The notes under the pieces were generated by a model that did not search any database, was not told the DNA's origin, and saw only the letters and a list, made by a program, of their open reading frames with translations. DNA of 64,000 bases from Burkholderiales bacterium RIFCSPHIGHO2_01_FULL_63_240. GTDB lineage: Bacteria > Pseudomonadota > Gammaproteobacteria > Burkholderiales > Burkholderiaceae_C. Below are positions 62,220 to 64,000 of the stretch, in pieces; positions within the stretch are counted from its first letter, which is position 1, and each line of letters begins with the position of its first letter. The translations under genes and the position numbers were made by a program. The stretch covers positions 363,012 through 427,011 of the forward strand of contig MERU01000001.1 in the NCBI GenBank assembly GCA_001770725.1, in the 5' to 3' direction.

Positions 62220-63641
62220 TCAGGTCGATTGGGGAGGAAGCAGGGCAAGCTGCTTCTTGTCGCGCCCGCCCAGGGCCAGCCGCGAAAACATGCGGGAGGC
62301 TCCAGGTCGCGAGACCGAACTCAACGTTGTCAGCGGGGTTTCGCCAAAAATCTCTTCGATGTCTTCTTCCGTGCGCAGCTTGCGATTGCGCATTTCGACG
62401 AAGAAGGCCGCGAGGAAGCCGAGGATGGCCGAAAGCACGACGCCCACGCTCATGTTCAGCATCATGTTGGGCTTGGACGGCAGGCTGGGAACTTCGGCCG
62501 CGCTGAGCAACTGCACATTGGTCTGGCTCGACTGCCCTTCAAGGCCCGTTTGATTCAGCCGTGCAGCAATGCTCTGGTAGCTGAGTTCAGCGTTCTCGAC
62601 GTCCTTTGCCAACACGGCAGCTGTGTCACGCGCTTCCTTGAGCTTGAGGACACGTTTGCGCTGCTCATCGTAAACGCCACGCACATCGGACTCCCGACCA
62701 CGGCTCACCGAGTTGGTGACGGCAACCGTTTCACCGATTTTGCGGATCTCCTGCGCGAGCTTTTGCTTGAGCTCGGCGATCACGGCCCGAGACTGGATCA
62801 CCTGCGGGTGGTTATCCCCATAGGTGGACATGAGCTGCCCCAGTCTGGCTTCTTCTGAAACGATGCTCGATTTGATGGACGTGACGTTGGGGTGGCTCAT
62901 CACGTCTTGCAGGCGGTCCGAGCTTTGCGCCGCGCGATTGGCCGTGTCTGCAGACATGCTGCGCAACAGAACCAGTTGCTGGGACAGGTCGTTGAGCTTG
63001 TTGAGCTCCGTGTCCAGACGCTCGTCGGACGAGATGAGGTCGTTCTCACGCAGGTAGCTGGACAACTTGGCCCGTGCCTCATCGACCTTGGACTTGGATT
63101 TGGCCAAGCTCTCGTCAAAGAAGCGCGCGTACTGGCGAGCCGGAGCCACACGCAAGTCAAGCGAGACATCGATGTAAGACGAAGCAAAAGCGTTTGCCAA
63201 AACCGCTGCGAACCGCGGATCTTCGCCTTCGTACGTGATCTCGATGACGTTCGATTCACGCGATGGCTTGATGATCAGGTTCTGCTTGATGAAATTGGAG
63301 GCCCACCCGATGTAACTGCCTTCACCACTTGCGCGCTTTTCCCATGCCTGACGCAGCGCTGGCGTTTGAAGCAACCCGGATTTCTCCAGCACCTTCCGCG
63401 CAACCACATCGCTTCGGATGATGTCGTACTGCGTGGCCATCATGGTGGGCAGCGCGCCAGCTCCACTGCCAAACACCGAAAGGGGATCGCCTTTGGCATC
63501 CACGACCACCGTTGCGGTCGCCTCGTAGCGCTTTGAACTCAGCAAAGTCACCGCAGCAGCAGTCAGGGTTCCAGCGGCTGCCACCGCCGCGATGATTTTC
63601 CACCGAGCGCGTGTGACGGACAGAAGTTGTGTGAGGGTCAT
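62220..63641 (-). CDS. epsF: EpsF-type polysaccharide chain-length determinant (set 2)
   Basis: This 473-residue Wzz-like protein has an N-terminal helix (WKIIAAVAAAGTLTAAAVTLL), a periplasmic coiled-coil domain including VYDEQRKRVLKLKEARDTAA, and a C-terminal helix (NMSVGVVLSAILGFLAAFFVE). The Pro-containing SKPN segment precedes the last helix. It shares architecture and local blocks with the 23204 copy, for example YGDNHPQVI against YGDNHPVII. ATG 63641 follows the domain layout. It is followed by epsG2 and the polymerase. Confidence 0.9.
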   Translation of the reverse strand: MTLTQLLSVTRARWKIIAAVAAAGTLTAAAVTLLSSKRYEATATVVVDAKGDPLSVFGSGAGALPTMMATQYDIIRSDVVARKVLEKSGLLQTPALRQAWEKRASGEGSYIGWASNFIKQNLIIKPSRESNVIEITYEGEDPRFAAVLANAFASSYIDVSLDLRVAPARQYARFFDESLAKSKSKVDEARAKLSSYLRENDLISSDERLDTELNKLNDLSQQLVLLRSMSADTANRAAQSSDRLQDVMSHPNVTSIKSSIVSEEARLGQLMSTYGDNHPQVIQSRAVIAELKQKLAQEIRKIGETVAVTNSVSRGRESDVRGVYDEQRKRVLKLKEARDTAAVLAKDVENAELSYQSIAARLNQTGLEGQSSQTNVQLLSAAEVPSLPSKPNMMLNMSVGVVLSAILGFLAAFFVEMRNRKLRTEEDIEEIFGETPLTTLSSVSRPGASRMFSRLALGGRDKKQLALLPPQST

Positions 63642-63842
63642 GATTGGCGACAACGTAACCAGGCAGGCGCGCCCAGCGTGATTTCAGATACGACTTGACA
63701 AGGAAGGTTCCATCCACAGGCCCAGGCAGCCCGCATACGGGGGGGGCTCACGTGAGCACAACGCCGCTTCATCATAGACCGTCACCCCCAGCATGAGCAG
63801 CACAGCAAAGCGGCCCGCGCCCATTCGCATGAGCACCTGGCA
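63642..63842. other. Intergenic gap between manC and epsF2
   Basis: About 200 bases with no supported gene; the minus-strand promoter for epsF2 is expected here, unless epsF2 is read from manC. A G run (63739-63745) and a GCGACAAC near 63649 are the only features of note. Confidence 0.35.
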
Positions 63843-64000
63843 TCAGGCCGAACGCCCGTAGTTGTCCTGGAAGCGCACGATGTCGTCCTCGCCCAGGTAG
63901 CTGCCCGACTGCACCTCGATGATCTCCAGCGGGATCGCGCCGGGGTTCACCAGCCGGTGCACCGTGCCCAGCGGGATGTAGGTCGACTGGTTCTCGCTGA
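63843..64000 (-). CDS. manC: Mannose-1-phosphate guanylyltransferase/mannose-6-phosphate isomerase, C-terminal end only
   Basis: The last 52 codons are visible; the rest lies beyond the right edge. The cupin-type C-terminal segment reads [36 protein letters not shown] and ends FQDNYGRSA, which is the typical end of bifunctional ManC/AlgA/CpsB enzymes. It makes GDP-mannose for gmd and fcl. It lies upstream of epsF2 on the same strand and may share a transcript. Catalytic guanylyltransferase residues cannot be seen. Confidence 0.9.
   Translation of the reverse strand, partial: SENQSTYIPLGTVHRLVNPGAIPLEIIEVQSGSYLGEDDIVRFQDNYGRSA

Overview
The window is high-GC (mostly mid-60s percent by eye) and gene-dense, with short spacers and many 4-base stop/start overlaps. 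The gene content points to a betaproteobacterium of the order Burkholderiales: proA, an FNR ending in AFVEK, a LemA/M48 pair, YhdP-glnE divergent, and exosortase B with a separate EpsI. It may lie near the Leptothrix/Aquabacterium/Roseateles group, but the genus cannot be fixed from this sequence alone. No rRNA, tRNA, CRISPR array, transposase or integrase was seen.

Layout. Positions 1-22000 are housekeeping and chromosomal backbone. They hold a partial Cys-rich protein, proA, a TSUP transporter, an acyltransferase, an SMP-30-like protein, a DUF2061 membrane protein behind a Fur-box-like palindrome, fpr, queC, lemA with an M48 protease, a chalcone-isomerase-like protein with an outer-membrane transporter-like protein, ptsH with a mannose-type EIIA, a lipoprotein, a TlpA-like thioredoxin, yhdP, glnE and a rhombosortase-type intramembrane protease. 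Positions 22000-64000 are one very large exopolysaccharide region that runs off the right edge inside manC.

The polysaccharide region looks like two Wzx/Wzy assembly sets placed side by side and facing inward from both ends. Set 1 holds epsD-epsF-epsG-beta-helix (+), then an operon on the minus strand running exosortase B, epsI, gmd, flippase, glycosyltransferase, polymerase, glycosyltransferase and Wzz-like protein, then wecG/tagA, fcl and an AGE-family epimerase (+). Set 2 has a second exosortase B/epsI pair leading an operon of two duplicated GT2 enzymes and rfbBDAC. It continues with acyltransferases, more glycosyltransferases, a second flippase, a second secreted beta-helix protein, a lower-GC three-gene insertion (56720-59920), a second polymerase and a second epsG/epsF pair next to manC. 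Precursors encoded here are dTDP-L-rhamnose (rfbBDAC) and GDP-L-fucose (manC, gmd, fcl), so the product or products probably contain rhamnose and fucose plus acyl groups.

The most interesting signals are these. Both EpsG-type kinases carry an N-terminal pair of 24-residue motifs separated by exactly five residues, the layout of the c-di-GMP-binding MshEN domain. Two full exosortase B/EpsI pairs lie in one locus with no visible PEP-CTERM substrate, and a rhombosortase sits just outside. There is a sigma-54-like element with an upstream inverted repeat before epsD. There is also a clear low-GC insertion. Functions are assigned from recognised motifs and family resemblance only; no database search was possible.
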